Shown: piece after piece, positions 1 to 8,805 of the stretch
Layout: each line of letters opens with the position of its first letter
Numbering within the stretch: position 1 is the stretch's first letter
Source: Rhodanobacter sp.
GTDB lineage: Bacteria > Pseudomonadota > Gammaproteobacteria > Xanthomonadales > Rhodanobacteraceae
Assembly (NCBI GenBank): GCA_004298045.1
Contig: SCRM01000006.1
Span: 1-64,000 of the forward strand
DNA length: 64,000 nt
Direction: 5' to 3'
The notes under the pieces: model-generated
Database searches by the model: none
The model's input: only the letters and a program-made list of their open reading frames with translations
What the model was told of the DNA's origin: nothing
Program-made: the position numbers and the translations under genes

Positions 1-107
1 ACCTCCGAAACTCATTACTGACTTTCTTTGGGTGGGACGCTTTGCATTGCTTGGACAGGTCAGCGACCCGCCAGCGCAAGGCGTCCACACAATTCACCTG
101 TGCACAC

Positions 108-118
108 TGTCAAAGATC
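108..118 (-). promoter_or_regulatory. boxA-like antitermination element of the rrn leader
   Basis: On the minus strand it reads GATCTTTGACA, close to the boxA core (TGCTCTTTAACA) recognised by NusB/NusE. It lies about 55 nt downstream of the promoter at 172-199, as expected for a 16S leader. Confidence 0.6.
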
Positions 119-171
119 TGTTCCCGATCCCGAAGGACCGCCCGAGACATTTCGTCGTCGGTGAGCCGCCT

Positions 172-199
172 ACTATACATCGTTTTTACTTGCCGTCAA
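172..199 (-). promoter_or_regulatory. Strong sigma-70 promoter, probable rrn promoter
   Basis: On the minus strand, -35 TTGACG (199-194) and -10 TATAGT (177-172) are 16 nt apart with an AT-rich spacer. The discriminator just downstream is GC-rich, typical of stringently controlled stable-RNA promoters. With the boxA-like element further down, this fits an rRNA operon promoter. Confidence 0.75.
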
Positions 200-374
200 C
201 ACCCTCAAAACGTGAAACTTGATTGCCGAAAGGGGTTGAACCGGGCCGATGCAGCAGCCGGGCCGCGAATACTAGGCAGGTGCCCGGTGGTTGGCAAGCG
301 TTATTTCGAGTCTGGTTGCACTTGCCTGCACAACGCACTGAGCAGGAAAGGAATATTTCTCTTCAGGGTGCGGC

Positions 375-1586
375 TCAAGCAGCAACCAAACGGACACGGA
401 CGAAGTTGCGCTTGCCAACCTGCAGCACGCCCTCGAAGCCGGCAGCAAACACGTGTTGCCCGTCCTCGACCACGGTCGCGTCGATGCGCACGGCACGCTC
501 GCGCAGTTTGCGGTTCGCCTCGGAGTTGCTGCTGGTGAGACCGACGGCGGTCAGCAGGGCGGGCAGGCGCAGGCCTTCGGCCGGCACCGCGATGTCGGTA
601 CGCGGCAACAGCGAGGTGTCGCCCTCGCCGCGCACCACCGCATGCCAGCCGGCGATGGCCTGTTCGGCGGCCGCAGCATCGTGGAACCGGGTTGCCAGCT
701 CGCGCGCCAGGCGCAGCTTGGCGTCGCGCGGATTGAGCGCGCCGCTGGCGACGTCGCGCTTCATTTGCGCCAGCTCGGTAAGTGAGACGTCGAAGCTCAG
801 GAGCTCGAACCAACGCCACATCAGCTCGTCGCCGATCCTCATGGTCTTGGTGACCATGTCGATCGCCGGCTCGTCGATGCCGATGTAGTTGCCCAGCGAC
901 TTGGACATCTTGTGCACGCCGTCGAGGCCTTCGAGCAGCGGCATCGTCAGCACGATCTGCGGTTTCTGCCCGTAGTGCTCCTGCAGGCCGCGTCCCATCA
1001 AGAGGTTGAACTTCTGGTCGGTGCCGCCCAGCTCGAGATCGCTCTTGAGTGCCACCGAGTCGTAGCCCTGCACCAGCGGATACAGGAACTCGTGGATGGC
1101 GATGGATTGCTGCGCAGCGTAGCGCTTGGCGAAGTCGTCGCGCTCGAGCATGCGCGCCACGGTGTGCTGGCCGGCAAGGCGGATCATGTCGGCGGCTCCC
1201 ATCTTGCCGAACCATTCACTGTTGAAACGCACTTCGGTGCGTTCGCGGTCGAGCACCTTGTAGACCTGCGCGGCGTAGGTTTCGGCGTTTTGCAGCACGT
1301 CTTCGCGGGTGAGCGGCTTGCGCGTGACATTCTTGCCGGTGGGGTCGCCGATCATGCCGGTGAAGTCGCCGATCAGGAAGATCGCCTGGTGCCCGAGATC
1401 CTGGAATTGGCGCATCTTGTTGAGCAGCACGGTATGTCCGAGATGAAGATCCGGCGCGGTCGGGTCAAAGCCCGCCTTGACCCGCAGCGGACGACCGGAC
1501 TGCAGGCGTTCGAGCAGATCCTCCTGCTTGATGATTTCGTCCGCACCGCGCGCGATGAGGGCCAGGGCCTGCTCGGGATCGTTCAT
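375..1586 (-). CDS. tyrS: Tyrosyl-tRNA synthetase
   Basis: Cytoplasmic class I synthetase charging tRNA-Tyr, 403 aa. The start at 1586 (MNDPEQ) is chosen over an in-frame upstream codon because GAGGA precedes it at good spacing. The nucleotide-binding signature HLGH lies at residues 48-51 and KMSKS follows mid-protein. An S4-like RNA-binding domain occupies the C-terminus. Length and order match the TyrS family form with a C-terminal S4 domain. It diverges from mepM, and its terminus points at the rRNA leader. Confidence 0.96.
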   Translation of the reverse strand: MNDPEQALALIARGADEIIKQEDLLERLQSGRPLRVKAGFDPTAPDLHLGHTVLLNKMRQFQDLGHQAIFLIGDFTGMIGDPTGKNVTRKPLTREDVLQNAETYAAQVYKVLDRERTEVRFNSEWFGKMGAADMIRLAGQHTVARMLERDDFAKRYAAQQSIAIHEFLYPLVQGYDSVALKSDLELGGTDQKFNLLMGRGLQEHYGQKPQIVLTMPLLEGLDGVHKMSKSLGNYIGIDEPAIDMVTKTMRIGDELMWRWFELLSFDVSLTELAQMKRDVASGALNPRDAKLRLARELATRFHDAAAAEQAIAGWHAVVRGEGDTSLLPRTDIAVPAEGLRLPALLTAVGLTSSNSEANRKLRERAVRIDATVVEDGQHVFAAGFEGVLQVGKRNFVRVRLVAA

Positions 1587-1651
1587 GGATTCCTCGAATT
1601 GGGGGGGGATGCGGCAACCGCACAACGGACACCGGTCACGTTTCCGCGTTA

Positions 1652-1680
1652 ATTGTGCGTTAACCGGAAACCCAACGCAA
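1652..1680 (-). promoter_or_regulatory. Candidate sigma-70 promoter for tyrS
   Basis: On the minus strand TTGCGT (1680-1675) and CACAAT (1657-1652) are separated by exactly 17 nt, 65 nt upstream of the tyrS start. The match is moderate. Confidence 0.45.
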
Positions 1681-1699
1681 ACTATTGATCACAAAGGCA

Positions 1700-1729
1700 T
1701 TGACGGACCAATCACGGCACGACTAAGGT
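1700..1729 (+). promoter_or_regulatory. Candidate sigma-70 promoter for mepM
   Basis: TTGACG (1700-1705), an 18-nt spacer and TAAGGT (1724-1729) place a start of transcription about 33 nt before the peptidase ATG. Confidence 0.45.
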
Positions 1730-1768
1730 GCGTCAGGTTTGTTACTTTATCCGCGGGGCCGGGGCAGC

Positions 1769-3208
1769 ATGGTTGAGGGGAACCGGGAAGCACATCAGGC
1801 GCGGCGGCGAGCGATCCGTCGCACCGCCCAACGACTGCACACCACTTTTTACGAGCACTGCGCGCACTGGTCGTTCGAGCGCCTGGAACCGGCGGCCCCG
1901 ATCCGCTGGCACCGCGAGCGCTGGATTCTCGCCGGTACCGCGCTGCTGGCCACCTTGCTTTCCGGGCTGATCATGCCGGCCTGGGCCACGGCGATGAAGC
2001 CGACGCCGACCATCGAGGCGCACACGCTGTTGCCGCTGGCCTTGCCAAAGACGCCGGCAATGAACCCGGCGGCCAGCACGGTGGACGATTGGCAGGTGGT
2101 GCGGGTGCAGCCAGGGCAGACGCTGTCCGACATTTTCAGTGGTCACGGGCTGAGCCTGACCGATCTGCAAAAGGTGATGGATGCCGCCGGCAGCGCCAAG
2201 ACTGCGCTGCACAACATCCACCCCGGCGAGGAGTTCGATTTCCTGCTCGGGCCGGGCGGTACGCTGCAGGGCTTCCGCTTCGACAAGGATCAAGCCACCC
2301 GCGCCATCGTGCGGTTTGACAACGGCCAGCCCACGCTGAGCCTGCAATCGCGCGACATGGACGTGCGCGAAGAAGTCGCGCACGGGGTGATTCGCAGCAG
2401 CCTGTACGCAGCAGCGGGCCAGGCCGGGCTGTCCAACGCGATGGTGGGCAAGCTTGCCGACCTGTTCAAGTACGACATCGACTTTGTGCAGGATCTGCGC
2501 GAGGGCGACAGCTTCACCGTGATCTACGACGACGTCTACCGCGATGGCGCACGCTACGGCGAAGGCGACATCCTCGCCGCCGAATTCGTGAACCAGGGCA
2601 AGCGCTACACCGCGTACCGGTTCAAGAAGGGTGACGGCAGCTACGGCTGGTTCAGCGAGGACGGTCGGCCGCTGCAGAAGTCCTTCCTGCGCATTCCGGT
2701 GGATTTCACCCGCATCTCGTCGACCTTCAGCACCGCGCGCATGCATCCCATCCTCGGCCGCATGCGGGCGCACAAGGGCGTCGACTATGCCGCGCCCACC
2801 GGCACACCGATCCACGCCGCCGGCGATGGCGTCATCAAGTACCGTGGCTGGGAGCGCGGCTACGGCAACTTCGTGGTGATCCAGCACAACAAGGACATCA
2901 GCACCGCCTACGGCCACATGTCGCGCTTCGCCAGCGAGCGCGTGGGCCAGCGCGTGAAGCAGGGTCAGGTAATCGGCTACGTCGGCATGACCGGGCTGGC
3001 GACCGGCCCGCATCTGCACTACGAATTCCGCGTCGACGGCGTGGCGCGCAACCCGCTCACGGTGACCCTGCCCAAGCCCGAGCCGCTGCCGGCCGCGCAA
3101 ATGGCCAAGTTCAAGAGCACCGTGGTGAAGCCGGAGCTGGCGCGGCTGGAGCAGATCGACCGCCGCATCCAGCTCGCACGTATCAACCCGCCGGGCACCG
3201 ACAACTGA
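1769..3208 (+). CDS. mepM: M23 family murein endopeptidase (MepM-like)
   Basis: Predicted inner-membrane-anchored, periplasmic zinc peptidase that cuts peptidoglycan cross-links, 479 aa. One hydrophobic segment lies at about residues 52-74. An OapA/LysM-like domain follows at about 108-160 ([11 protein letters not shown]). A C-terminal M23 domain has the metal ligands HKGVD at about 334-338 and HLH at about 414-416. An in-frame codon ten residues upstream is possible, but this ATG has a purine-rich GGGGCAGC before it. It is followed by anmK after 10 nt, linking murein cleavage with muropeptide recycling. Confidence 0.9.
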   Translation: MVEGNREAHQARRRAIRRTAQRLHTTFYEHCAHWSFERLEPAAPIRWHRERWILAGTALLATLLSGLIMPAWATAMKPTPTIEAHTLLPLALPKTPAMNPAASTVDDWQVVRVQPGQTLSDIFSGHGLSLTDLQKVMDAAGSAKTALHNIHPGEEFDFLLGPGGTLQGFRFDKDQATRAIVRFDNGQPTLSLQSRDMDVREEVAHGVIRSSLYAAAGQAGLSNAMVGKLADLFKYDIDFVQDLREGDSFTVIYDDVYRDGARYGEGDILAAEFVNQGKRYTAYRFKKGDGSYGWFSEDGRPLQKSFLRIPVDFTRISSTFSTARMHPILGRMRAHKGVDYAAPTGTPIHAAGDGVIKYRGWERGYGNFVVIQHNKDISTAYGHMSRFASERVGQRVKQGQVIGYVGMTGLATGPHLHYEFRVDGVARNPLTVTLPKPEPLPAAQMAKFKSTVVKPELARLEQIDRRIQLARINPPGTDN

Positions 3209-3218
3209 GTGGCGGCGG

Positions 3219-4346
3219 GTGACGCCGGCCACGCTCTATCTCGGCTTGATGTCCGGCACCAGCGCCGACGGGATCGACGCGGCGCTGGTGTCGTTTGCAG
3301 CGCCGCAACCGCAACTCGTCGCCGCGCGCACGCACCCGTGGCCCGCGGCCTTGCGCGCGGAAATCCTCGCGCTGGCGCAGGGCACCGATCCACTTGATCT
3401 CGACGCCTACGGCCGGCTGGATGTCGCGCTGGGGCACGGGTTTGCCGACGCCGCCAACGCGCTGCTCGACGCCAGCGGCACCCCGCGCGCCGCGGTACGT
3501 GCGATCGGCTCACACGGCCAGACCTTGCGCCATCGGCCTGGCGGTGCGCTGCCGTTCACGCTGCAGGCCGGCGATCCGAACGTGATCGCCGAACGCTGCG
3601 GCATCGACGTGGTGGCGGACTTTCGCCGCGCCGACGTGGCTGCCGGCGGCCAGGGCGCGCCGCTCCTGCCCGCCGTGCACGCGATGCTGCTGGCAAGCCC
3701 CGGCCACCCTCGCGTGGTGCTGAACCTTGGTGGCATCGCCAATATCACCGTGCTTGGCGCCGACGGCACGGTGACCGGCTTCGACACCGGCCCCGCGAAC
3801 GGCTTGCTCGATGTCTGGTGCGAGCGCAGTTGCGGGTTGCCATTCGATCGCGACGGCACCTTCGCCGCAAGCGGTACGGTCGACACCGGGCTGCTGGCGG
3901 CCTGGCTGGCCGACCCGTATTTCGCGTTGCCGCCGCCGAAAAGCACGGGACGCGAGCATTTCCACCTGCGCTGGCTGTTGGCGCAGCCGCGCGTGGCGCA
4001 CCTGGGCGCCGCCGACGTGCAGGCCACGCTGCTCGAACTCACCGCGCGCAGCGTGGCGAACGCCATTGTGCAATACGCCGCCGGCGCCGAAGACGTGCTG
4101 GTGTGCGGCGGTGGGGTGCACAACCCGCCACTGCTGCAGCGCCTGCGCGGGCTGCTGGCACCGCGCGGCCTCGCGAGCACCGCGACCTGCGGCGTCGATC
4201 CCGATTACCTGGAAGCGATGGCCTTCGCCTGGCTGGCACGGCAACGCCTTGCCGCACTGCCCGGCAACCTGCCGGCAGTGACCGGCGCGCGCGGGTCGCG
4301 CGTGCTCGGCGCGGTCTACTCGGCGCCACCGCCTGCTGCCGCCTGA
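3219..4346 (+). CDS. anmK: Anhydro-N-acetylmuramic acid kinase
   Basis: Converts 1,6-anhydro-MurNAc plus ATP to MurNAc-6-phosphate in cell-wall recycling, 375 aa. The N-terminal signature [16 protein letters not shown] and the downstream [11 protein letters not shown] and [10 protein letters not shown] motifs are characteristic of AnmK. The start is GTG at 3219, 10 nt after the mepM stop. The muropeptide permease AmpG is encoded close by on the other strand, so the block covers cutting, import and recycling of murein. The last 31 bp overlap the convergent small gene at 4316-4630. Confidence 0.95.
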   Translation: MTPATLYLGLMSGTSADGIDAALVSFAAPQPQLVAARTHPWPAALRAEILALAQGTDPLDLDAYGRLDVALGHGFADAANALLDASGTPRAAVRAIGSHGQTLRHRPGGALPFTLQAGDPNVIAERCGIDVVADFRRADVAAGGQGAPLLPAVHAMLLASPGHPRVVLNLGGIANITVLGADGTVTGFDTGPANGLLDVWCERSCGLPFDRDGTFAASGTVDTGLLAAWLADPYFALPPPKSTGREHFHLRWLLAQPRVAHLGAADVQATLLELTARSVANAIVQYAAGAEDVLVCGGGVHNPPLLQRLRGLLAPRGLASTATCGVDPDYLEAMAFAWLARQRLAALPGNLPAVTGARGSRVLGAVYSAPPPAAA

Positions 4347-4630
4347 ACGCCCATCGCCTCCGGGGCAAACTGGGTGGGCTGGGTCTGCGCCAACGCGCGC
4401 AGGGCTTCGCGAAACGCACCCTGCTCCGCGGCCCCCCAGCCGCCGTCGCGGATATCCAGCGTGGCGGGGTCGCAGTGGCTTTCGCTGAACTGTGGCGCGG
4501 TGGAAAGACCGACGCCACGCCGCAGCGCAAACAGCATCACCTCGTTCATTGAGCACTGGCGCTCGTTGGCGAGCAAGCGAATGCGCTCGACCAGCTGGGT
4601 ATCGACATACTGCACGACCATGTCCGGCAT
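4316..4630 (-). CDS. Small ribbon-helix-helix-like protein, function unknown
   Basis: 104 aa. The start at 4630 (MPDMVVQY) is preceded by GGAGA. The N-terminal half (a short beta strand MVVQYVD, then helices with [28 protein letters not shown]) has the size and pattern of an Arc/MetJ/CopG-type ribbon-helix-helix DNA-binding fold. The C-terminal half is Ala/Gln-rich and unlike anything I recognise. It overlaps the 3' end of anmK on the opposite strand by 31 bp. No toxin gene adjoins it, so an antitoxin role is not supported. A role in DNA binding is inference only. Confidence 0.7.
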   Translation of the reverse strand: MPDMVVQYVDTQLVERIRLLANERQCSMNEVMLFALRRGVGLSTAPQFSESHCDPATLDIRDGGWGAAEQGAFREALRALAQTQPTQFAPEAMGVQAAAGGGAE

Positions 4631-4755
4631 GTGCGTCTCCTGCATGGTCCCCTGCGTCCAGCATCGTGCCATGCCTCGGCGTGCGCGGGTGGCGCCATTG
4701 GCACGAAGCGTGGTGCAAGTCGCACTTCAGGCGTGAACCACGCCACGAAATGGCG

Positions 4756-6057
4756 TCAGCTTTCCGTGCGGGCGCGCTCCGCGCCGCGGAAATACCGCCA
4801 CAGGACGGCATACAGCAGCATGGCCGGCACCACCGCCAGCACGGTGATGATGAAGTAGCCGCCATAGCCGGTGGCCATCGCGATATCGCCGGCAAAGAAG
4901 CCAAGCACTTTGCCCGGCAGGTTCACCAGGGAACTGAGCAGCGCGTATTGCGTCGCCGTGTGGCGCTGGTTCACCAGCGAGGAGAGAAACGCCACGGTCG
5001 GCGGACCGAGCATGCCGAGCGCGAGGTTTTCGCAGGAGATCACGGCGGTCAGCATCACCAGGTTGCCGGGGTGCGCGATCAGCAGCAGGTACAGCAGGTT
5101 GGTCACGCCGCACAGCGCGATCGTCAGCCCGAGCGGCCGCCATGCGCCCCAGCGCGCTACCATCGCACCGCCAATGAACACGCCGACGATGCCAATCCAG
5201 ATGCCGTAGACCTTGGTGATGGTGCCGATCTGGGTCTTCGAGAACCCCATGTCGCGGTAGAACGGGCTCATGATGCCGCCCACCGTGGCCTGCTCCGGCA
5301 GCTTGAACAGCAGCAGGAACAGCAGCGTGACGCCGGCCAACGCCCAGCCGTAACGGCGGAAGAAATCGGCGAAGGGATCAAGCACGCCCTCGCGCATCGC
5401 GGCGCGCCAACGCAGCGCAGGGGTGCGCACGACATCCGGCTCGCGGGCGTACAGCGTGGTCGCGATCGGCACCAGCATTGCGACGGCCATGCCGGCATAC
5501 ACCACGCGCCACGGCAGATGGTCGGCGGCGATCAGGGCTACCGCTCCGGCCAGCAGCAGGCCAATGCGGTAGCCAAGCGAATAGGTGGCCACCAGCGCGC
5601 CCTGCGCTTCGATCGGAGCGATCTCGATGCGGTAGGCGTCAATCGCGATGTCCTGGGTGGCGCCGCAAAACGCCACCACCAAGGTGGCGGCAATGAACGG
5701 CACCAGATGGTGCGGCGTGAACCACGCCATCGCGAGCAGACCGAGCGTGAGCACCAGCTGTGCCGCGAGCAACCATCCGCGCCGCCGGCCGAAGCGCGCA
5801 AAGCCAGGCAGCCGCACATGGTCGAGCAGCGGCGCCCACACGAACTTGAACGCGTAGGTCATGCCGGCGCTGGCGATCATGGTGATGTCGCCCAGCCGGA
5901 TGCCGTTTTCCTTGAGCCAGTACGCCAGCGTGCCGGCCACCAGCAGAAACGGCAGCCCGGACGAAAACCCGAGCAGCGCCATGGTGCCGGCGGCCGGTTG
6001 CGCGAACGCGCGCCAGACCGAGGGCTTTGCCCGCCGCGCCACCGCGTCAGCGGCCAT
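4756..6057 (-). CDS. ampG: AmpG-type muropeptide MFS permease
   Basis: Inner-membrane major facilitator of the AmpG group, importing GlcNAc-anhydroMurNAc peptides, 433 aa. About twelve hydrophobic segments are visible, with the family stretches GFSSGLPFLLVAGTLAYWL near the N-terminus and CGATQDIAIDAYRIE around residue 140. The ATG at 6057 lies 2 nt after the xth stop; a TTG two codons upstream is less likely. The order xth-ampG suggests co-transcription. Proximity to anmK supports muropeptide import over another MFS substrate, though neighbouring MFS families cannot be fully excluded. Confidence 0.85.
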   Translation of the reverse strand: MAADAVARRAKPSVWRAFAQPAAGTMALLGFSSGLPFLLVAGTLAYWLKENGIRLGDITMIASAGMTYAFKFVWAPLLDHVRLPGFARFGRRRGWLLAAQLVLTLGLLAMAWFTPHHLVPFIAATLVVAFCGATQDIAIDAYRIEIAPIEAQGALVATYSLGYRIGLLLAGAVALIAADHLPWRVVYAGMAVAMLVPIATTLYAREPDVVRTPALRWRAAMREGVLDPFADFFRRYGWALAGVTLLFLLLFKLPEQATVGGIMSPFYRDMGFSKTQIGTITKVYGIWIGIVGVFIGGAMVARWGAWRPLGLTIALCGVTNLLYLLLIAHPGNLVMLTAVISCENLALGMLGPPTVAFLSSLVNQRHTATQYALLSSLVNLPGKVLGFFAGDIAMATGYGGYFIITVLAVVPAMLLYAVLWRYFRGAERARTES

Positions 6058-6059
6058 GT

Positions 6060-6827
6060 TCAATCGGCATAGTCGACGCTGTAGGGCGCGTGGTCGGAGA
6101 ACCGCTCGTCACGGTAGATCGCGCAGTGCTTGAGGCGCGCACCAAGCGCCGGGGTGACCAGCTGGTAGTCGATGCGCCAACCCACGTTGTTGGCGCGCGC
6201 GTTGCCGCGGTTGGACCACCACGTGTAATCCTCGCCCGCGGGCTGCAGGCGGCGGTAACTGTCGACCCAGCCGCGCGCGACCAGGCCGTTGAGCCAGGCG
6301 CGCTCCTCCGGCAGGCAACCGGAGTTTTTCTGGTTGGATTTCCAGTTCTTGATGTCCTGTTCGCTGCGCACGATGTTCCAGTCACCGCACAGTATGTAGT
6401 CGCGGCCGCTGGCGAGCCACGCGTCGAGGATCGGCGCGAGCCAGGCCATCGACTGGAACTTGAAGCCCTGGCGCTCGTCGCCCGAAGAGCCAGACGGCAC
6501 GTACAGGGACACCACCGAGAGATTGCCAAAGCGCGCTTCGAGATAGCGCCCCTCCTCGTCGAACGCTTCCCAGCCCAGCCCGGTGCGCACCTCGTCCGGT
6601 TCGCGCTGCGCGTACACCGCAACGCCGGAGTAGCCCTTCTTGGTGGTCGCGTGGCGGTAGTAGCAATGGCGGCCTTGCGGGTGGTACATCGGATCGGTGA
6701 GCTGGTCGGTCTGCGCCTTGACCTCCTGCAGACAGACCACGTCGGCACGCTGCTTCGCCAGCCACGCGTAGACGCCTTTGCTGGCGGCCGAACGCAGGCC
6801 ATTGGCGTTCAAGGTGATGATGCGCAT
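6060..6827 (-). CDS. xth: Exodeoxyribonuclease III (AP endonuclease)
   Basis: Mg-dependent AP endonuclease and 3' exonuclease in base-excision repair, 255 aa, the normal size. The start at 6827 is preceded by AGGAGA. Signatures include MRIITLNANGLRSA at the N-terminus, the metal-binding Glu in CLQEVKA, GDWNIV with catalytic Asp and Asn, and the C-terminal FSDHAPYS carrying the catalytic Asp-His pair. It is divergent from the GNAT gene (25 nt apart) and probably co-transcribed with ampG. Confidence 0.94.
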   Translation of the reverse strand: MRIITLNANGLRSAASKGVYAWLAKQRADVVCLQEVKAQTDQLTDPMYHPQGRHCYYRHATTKKGYSGVAVYAQREPDEVRTGLGWEAFDEEGRYLEARFGNLSVVSLYVPSGSSGDERQGFKFQSMAWLAPILDAWLASGRDYILCGDWNIVRSEQDIKNWKSNQKNSGCLPEERAWLNGLVARGWVDSYRRLQPAGEDYTWWSNRGNARANNVGWRIDYQLVTPALGARLKHCAIYRDERFSDHAPYSVDYAD

Positions 6828-6852
6828 GCCGGTCTCCTGACGCGAAGCAGGC

Positions 6853-7356
6853 ATGATAGCAACCATGCCTCCGCCCGCTGTCTGCGTTGCCCCGGTCACG
6901 CCCGCCTTGCGCGCGGCAGTGCTGCGCCTGCGCGTGAGCCGCGAGCAGGCGGCGTTCGTCAGCCCGCCCGCACTCACCCTGCCGGATGCCGAGCGCTGCG
7001 CCGGCAGTCAGCCGATGGCGATCCTCCTGGGCGATGCCGTGGTCGGCTATTACCGCATCGAACGCAGCGCGCGCAGCCTGACGGGAGCGGCCAGCGAGCG
7101 CCGTGCGCTGGGCTTGCGCTCGTTCCAGATCGACCTTGCGCACCAGGGCCAGGGGCTCGGCGGCAGCGCCATGCGGGCACTACTTGTCGACCTCGCTGCA
7201 CGCTGCCCGCACGCCAGCGGCCTGCTGCTCACCGTCAGCCCGCGCAATGCGGTGGCGCTCAAGCTCTACCGGCGCGCCGGCTTCGTCGACCGGGGCGCGC
7301 TGTACCATGACGCGCGCACTGCGCCCGAACACCTGTGGTGGCGCGTCCTGCCCTGA
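6853..7356 (+). CDS. GNAT family N-acetyltransferase
   Basis: 167 aa; substrate unknown. The central part shows the GNAT acetyl-CoA loop ([16 protein letters not shown]) followed by [19 protein letters not shown], the usual C-terminal half of the fold. Two in-frame ATGs (6853 and 6865) are possible starts. Its stop is 11 nt before pyrE, so the two are probably co-transcribed, but the link appears positional rather than functional. Confidence 0.85.
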   Translation: MIATMPPPAVCVAPVTPALRAAVLRLRVSREQAAFVSPPALTLPDAERCAGSQPMAILLGDAVVGYYRIERSARSLTGAASERRALGLRSFQIDLAHQGQGLGGSAMRALLVDLAARCPHASGLLLTVSPRNAVALKLYRRAGFVDRGALYHDARTAPEHLWWRVLP

Positions 7357-7367
7357 CGAGACCCCCC

Positions 7368-8015
7368 ATGCACGACTACCAGCGCGACTTCATTGACCTC
7401 ACGCTTGAGCGCGAAGTACTGCGCTTCGGCGACTTCACGCTGAAGTCCGGCCGCCAGAGCCCGTACTTTTTCAACCTCGGGCGCATTGCCAGCGGCGCCG
7501 CGCTGGCCCGGCTCGGTCGCGCCTACGCAGCCACGCTGATGGCGGCCCGGCTCGACGTGGACATGTTGTTCGGCCCTGCCTACAAGGGCATCGCGCTGGC
7601 CGCCGCGACGGCGATCGCGCTGGCCGATGTCCACGGCCGCGATGTGCCGTGGGCGTACAACCGCAAGGAGGCGAAGGATCACGGCGAAGGCGGCACGCTG
7701 GTCGGCGCGCCGCTCAAGGGTCGCGTGTTGATCGTGGACGACGTGATGACCGCCGGCACCGCGGTACGCGAATCGCTCGCACTGATCAAGGCCACCGGGG
7801 CAACGCCCGCCGGGGTGCTGATTGCGCTCGATCGGCAGGAACGCGGCCAAGGTGCCTTGTCGGCAGCCCAGGAAGTGACCCGCGACTTCGGCATCCCGGT
7901 GGTGGCGATCACCAGCCTGGCCGACGTGCTGGCCTACGCCGGCGAGCGCCCCGCACTGGCGGCCGAGCACGCGCGCCTCGTCGCCTATCGCGTCCGCTAC
8001 GGCGTGACTGGCTGA
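7368..8015 (+). CDS. pyrE: Orotate phosphoribosyltransferase
   Basis: Converts orotate and PRPP to OMP in pyrimidine synthesis, 215 aa, the family length. Visible features are the N-terminal [18 protein letters not shown], the [12 protein letters not shown] segment, the flexible loop [10 protein letters not shown] and the PRPP-binding motif [13 protein letters not shown]. The start at 7368 (MHDYQRDF) fits family N-termini better than an in-frame GTG 11 codons upstream. The Shine-Dalgarno sequence is weak (ACGAGA). Confidence 0.95.
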   Translation: MHDYQRDFIDLTLEREVLRFGDFTLKSGRQSPYFFNLGRIASGAALARLGRAYAATLMAARLDVDMLFGPAYKGIALAAATAIALADVHGRDVPWAYNRKEAKDHGEGGTLVGAPLKGRVLIVDDVMTAGTAVRESLALIKATGATPAGVLIALDRQERGQGALSAAQEVTRDFGIPVVAITSLADVLAYAGERPALAAEHARLVAYRVRYGVTG

Positions 8016-8085
8016 AAACGCGCGATCCGTCACACGCCGCCACCGCTCGCACCACGCTTCCACATGCGCCGGCCGATGCCGCGTC

Positions 8086-8091
8086 TATACT
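8086..8091 (+). promoter_or_regulatory. -10-like hexamer immediately before the DUF4124 gene
   Basis: TATACT lies only 8 nt before the ATG at 8100, so transcription from it would start at or next to the start codon (a leaderless mRNA). No convincing -35 is present. Confidence 0.35.
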
Positions 8092-8099
8092 GCCCGGCC

Positions 8100-8759
8100 A
8101 TGGGGAATTCCACACACAAGACGCTCACCGCCCTTGCCATCGCGGCGCTGCTGACCTGCTCGGCGGCGTTTGCACAGCAGAACACGACTACCAACGGCAT
8201 GCGCTACAAGTGGGTCGATGGCGCCGGGGTGCCGCACTTCAGCGACGGCTTGACCCAGGACGCGATCAAGTACGGCTACCAGGTGGTCAACGACCAGGGG
8301 CTGGTGGTGCGCCGCGTGCAGCGGACGCTGAACCCGGAGGAACGGGCCGCCGCGCAGAAACTCGCGGAACAGCAGGCGGCGCAACAACGCAAGGCACGCG
8401 ACCGCCAGCGCGCCGATGAGCAACTGCTTGCGGCCTACCCCAACGAGGCCGCCTACAAGGTCGCGCTGCAACAGACGTTGACCAGCCTCGACCAGCAGAT
8501 CCGCACCAGCAAGATCAACCTGCGCAGTCAGGAGCAGGCCTTGACCGGGCTGCTCGCGCGCGCGGCCGAACTCGAACACAACAAGCAGCCCTTGCCCAAG
8601 TCGTTGCAGGACGGCATCACCCATCAACGCGGCATCGTGAGCGAGGTGCAAGGCCAGCTCACCCGCCAGCAGGCCGAACGCGACCAGACCACGCAAAACC
8701 AGGTGCAGCAGCTCGCCCACTACCGCGCCCTGCTGGCCGCCCAGGCCCAGCAACCCTGA
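8100..8759 (+). CDS. DUF4124 domain exported protein
   Basis: 219 aa. A signal peptide is visible (basic start, hydrophobic residues 9-20, cleavage near AFA-QQ at 25). A DUF4124 motif follows (MRYKWVDGAGVPHFSD, about residues 34-50). The C-terminal half is rich in Gln, Ala and Arg with long heptad-like stretches, so probably helical or coiled coil. DUF4124 proteins are common envelope proteins with no firm function. The start is taken at 8100, where the signal peptide begins; an in-frame ATG 12 codons earlier would put a non-signal sequence in front. Confidence 0.85.
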   Translation: MGNSTHKTLTALAIAALLTCSAAFAQQNTTTNGMRYKWVDGAGVPHFSDGLTQDAIKYGYQVVNDQGLVVRRVQRTLNPEERAAAQKLAEQQAAQQRKARDRQRADEQLLAAYPNEAAYKVALQQTLTSLDQQIRTSKINLRSQEQALTGLLARAAELEHNKQPLPKSLQDGITHQRGIVSEVQGQLTRQQAERDQTTQNQVQQLAHYRALLAAQAQQP

Positions 8760-8805
8760 CCCGTCCGGGCCTCGCGCTTCGAATCTCGATCCCGGATCCC
8801 GGTTT

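Larger units (their letters stand above)
1..374 (-). other. rRNA operon leader region (16S off the left edge)
   Basis: No gene is present here. Read leftward, the region has a strong sigma-70 promoter at 172-199 and a boxA-like antitermination element at 108-118. It then continues about 165 nt to the window edge, close to the usual distance between an rrn promoter and 16S. No 16S 5' end is visible inside the window, so the rRNA gene itself is inferred. The 223-374 stretch after tyrS shows nothing else I can name. Confidence 0.6.

Noticed and set aside
1742-3232. Long minus-strand frame opposite mepM
   Set aside because: Mirror frame of the M23 peptidase; no motif and no ribosome-binding site. 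The same reasoning removes other long antisense frames, such as those at 4492-6072, 20998-22578, 25475-27544, 30732-32753, 36607-38676 and 41637-44018.
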